From Roseburia hominis A2-183 (GTDB lineage Bacteria; Bacillota; Clostridia; Lachnospirales; Lachnospiraceae), in the NCBI RefSeq assembly GCF_000225345.1, contig NC_015977.1, positions 2,711,501 through 2,775,500 of the forward strand: 64,000 bases of DNA, given 5' to 3'. A program made the translations under genes and the position numbers. The notes under the pieces are model-generated. The model did not search any database, was not told the origin of the DNA, and saw nothing but the letters and a program-made list of their open reading frames with translations. Below are positions 62,548-64,000 of this stretch, piece after piece; position 1 is the first letter of the stretch; each line of letters starts with the position of its first letter.

Positions 62548-64000
62548 CTATTCCTCCCAGACTGCCTCGCTTCCGTTCTCCGTGCGCGTGACATAAAGTC
62601 TGTGTTCTATCTGTTCTTTTAATTCTGTCACATGGGAGATGATTCCCACCAGGCGCTCGCTTCCCGCGAGCTGTGACAATACTTCAATCGCCTGTTTTCT
62701 GGACTGCGCATCCAGCGTACCGAATCCCTCGTCGATAAACATCATGTCCAGATGCACGGCCCCAGCCTTGCGGATAGCAATATCCGAAAGTCCCAGCGCC
62801 ATGGCAAGCGCTGCCAGAAACGACTCGCCGCCGGATAAGGTACGGATATCGCGCTCACTGTCCGTGACCAGACTGTACACCGACAGATCCAGACCTTCGT
62901 TGGATTTGCGTCCGCTGTTTTCCGTCTCTTTCAGTTTTAGCATAAACTGATGTCCGCTCATCGTCAATAGCCGTCTGTTCGCCTCGTAGATCACCTGCCG
63001 GAAATACCGGCGCTGCACATACGTCTCAAAATCAATCTTCGCCGAGCCCGCCAGGCGCCCATCCGCCGTGCAGTACAGTCTTTTCAGCACCTGGTTTTCC
63101 GCATCGAGCCGCTCGTGTGCGGCGAAATATTCCCTGCAGCGCTCCACCACTTTCGCATCCGTCTCGTATGCGGTGTGCATTGCAAGAATCTCCTCATGAA
63201 GCTCCTGCTGGCGCTGTTTTTGCGCCTCCAGTTCCGTCTCCCATGCCAAGATCCCAATCTCCTGCTTTCCCTCGGTCAGCTTCTGCATAGTCAGAAGCCT
63301 GCCCTCACTTTCCACGCGATTCCGGACGTATGCCTCAGACTGCTGCACGAGCGTCTCCCGCCCGCTCTCTGTAAGGAATGCTTCGTGGTATGCCTCCTCC
63401 GAAGAAAATCCGGCATCACGCAGCGCCTGCCGGTATTCTTTCTCCAATTCCAGACACTCCTGCACAAGTCCGGCATTCTTCGTCTGCTCCTGCGTCAGCA
63501 TTCCCTCTTGTCTGGAAATGTCTTCCTTTTTCTTTTGCAGTGTTTCCTCTGCATCAGCAAGGCGCTTCGTACGCCGGTCTGCCTCATCCGTCAGCTGCTG
63601 CAGCGCTTCCTCTGCCCTTTCTTTCGTCTCAAATGATAACTCTGCGCGGATCCGTGCCGTTTCCCGCTGGTCTTCTTCCCAGTCGCGCTTGAGCGACTCA
63701 AGCTTCAGGCGGTCCACCGCCTCTCCCGTTTCCCCGGGATGTTTTTTCCCCTCCCGTGAAAATCGCTCCGCCTGCCGTCCACGCTCTGTCAGAGACCTCT
63801 TTTTTGCTGCAGGTTCTTCTGCCGCCTGCTGTGCGGCAAACGTATAAAGTTCTTTCTCTCTGTCACCGCACGTATCTCCCGCAAGCGCCAAGAACTGCTG
63901 CTTCGCCTGCTCCAGACGCAGTTCCTGCTCTGCCGCCGCGCTTTTCTGCCCGTCAAATTCCTGATACGCAGCATCGCGCGCCGTCTCCGCCTGCTCCCGC
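62548..64000 (-). CDS. sbcC: SbcC/Rad50-type ATPase, C-terminal part
   Basis: The frame is open through the right edge; about 484 codons are visible. A long coiled-coil rich in Glu, Arg and Gln (SLKRDWEEDQRETARIRAEL, QLTDEADRRTKRLADAEETL) leads to the C-terminal ATPase lobe. The lobe has the ABC signature IRTLSGGESFLAALAMALGL, Walker B HLDMMFIDEGFGTLD and IISHVTELKEQI. These are features of SbcC, which with SbcD cleaves hairpin DNA ends. The N-terminal Walker A and the zinc hook are outside the window, as is any sbcD. Large hairpins such as 336-959 are the kind of structure SbcCD attacks. Confidence 0.87.
   Translation of the reverse strand, partial: REQAETARDAAYQEFDGQKSAAAEQELRLEQAKQQFLALAGDTCGDREKELYTFAAQQAAEEPAAKKRSLTERGRQAERFSREGKKHPGETGEAVDRLKLESLKRDWEEDQRETARIRAELSFETKERAEEALQQLTDEADRRTKRLADAEETLQKKKEDISRQEGMLTQEQTKNAGLVQECLELEKEYRQALRDAGFSSEEAYHEAFLTESGRETLVQQSEAYVRNRVESEGRLLTMQKLTEGKQEIGILAWETELEAQKQRQQELHEEILAMHTAYETDAKVVERCREYFAAHERLDAENQVLKRLYCTADGRLAGSAKIDFETYVQRRYFRQVIYEANRRLLTMSGHQFMLKLKETENSGRKSNEGLDLSVYSLVTDSERDIRTLSGGESFLAALAMALGLSDIAIRKAGAVHLDMMFIDEGFGTLDAQSRKQAIEVLSQLAGSERLVGIISHVTELKEQIEHRLYVTRTENGSEAVWEE

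Overview
The window looks like a chromosomal segment of a motile, spore-forming, Gram-positive member of the Clostridia, most likely Lachnospiraceae. The reasons are the mbl-flhO-flhP-type order of an actin homologue with flagellar rod genes, a dipicolinate synthase pair, SecA with a zinc-binding tail, a flavodiiron protein and strong GGAGG ribosome sites. Host genes are moderately GC-rich and mostly on the minus strand. Two stretches are visibly AT-richer and accessory (about 11.9-14.8 kb and 14.8-29.2 kb). No database search could be run; family names marked 'from memory' should be read that way.

Layout. 1-0.3 kb: end of an ABC transporter ATPase. 0.34-0.96 kb: a 624-bp imperfect inverted repeat. 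0.9-6.4 kb: recD2, rod-binding protein, two flagellar rod proteins and an MreB/Mbl protein. 6.9-12.2 kb: uvrA, uvrB and a MazG-like hydrolase. 12.3-14.8 kb: a run of short unrelated genes whose leaders share a repeat. 14.8-29.2 kb: an integrative mobilizable element with 12-bp attL/attR, integrase, excisionase, XRE repressor, MobQ-type oriT and MobA/MobL relaxase. Its cargo is an ECF sigma/anti-sigma pair and a set of related unknown proteins. 29.2-47.3 kb: host genes (FprA, SecA, TSCPD protein, DpaA/DpaB, L,D-transpeptidase, aspartokinase, phosphoesterase, LysM protein, LrgAB, hybrid kinase, antiporter). 47.8-61.3 kb: a complete type I-C CRISPR-Cas locus with about 83 repeats. 61.5-64 kb: a candidate structured RNA, glutamate racemase and the end of an SbcC-like ATPase.

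The most notable observation is in the 214-bp gap between cas3 and cas5c. On the strand opposite to cas there is a minimal crRNA-like gene at 58956-59030. It has a shortened, hairpin-preserving pseudo-repeat that keeps the exact 11-nt I-C handle, then a pseudo-spacer and a terminator. The first 14 nt of the pseudo-spacer match the cas5c promoter/leader next to a TTC, which is the I-C PAM. This is the architecture of a crRNA-like autorepressor of cas expression (CreR type).

Other points of interest: spacers that target synonymous variants of one coding site, a spacer apparently acquired twice, the element using the host cassette-leader repeat as attachment site, long out-of-frame overlapping genes in the relaxase tail, and two or three candidate small RNAs.
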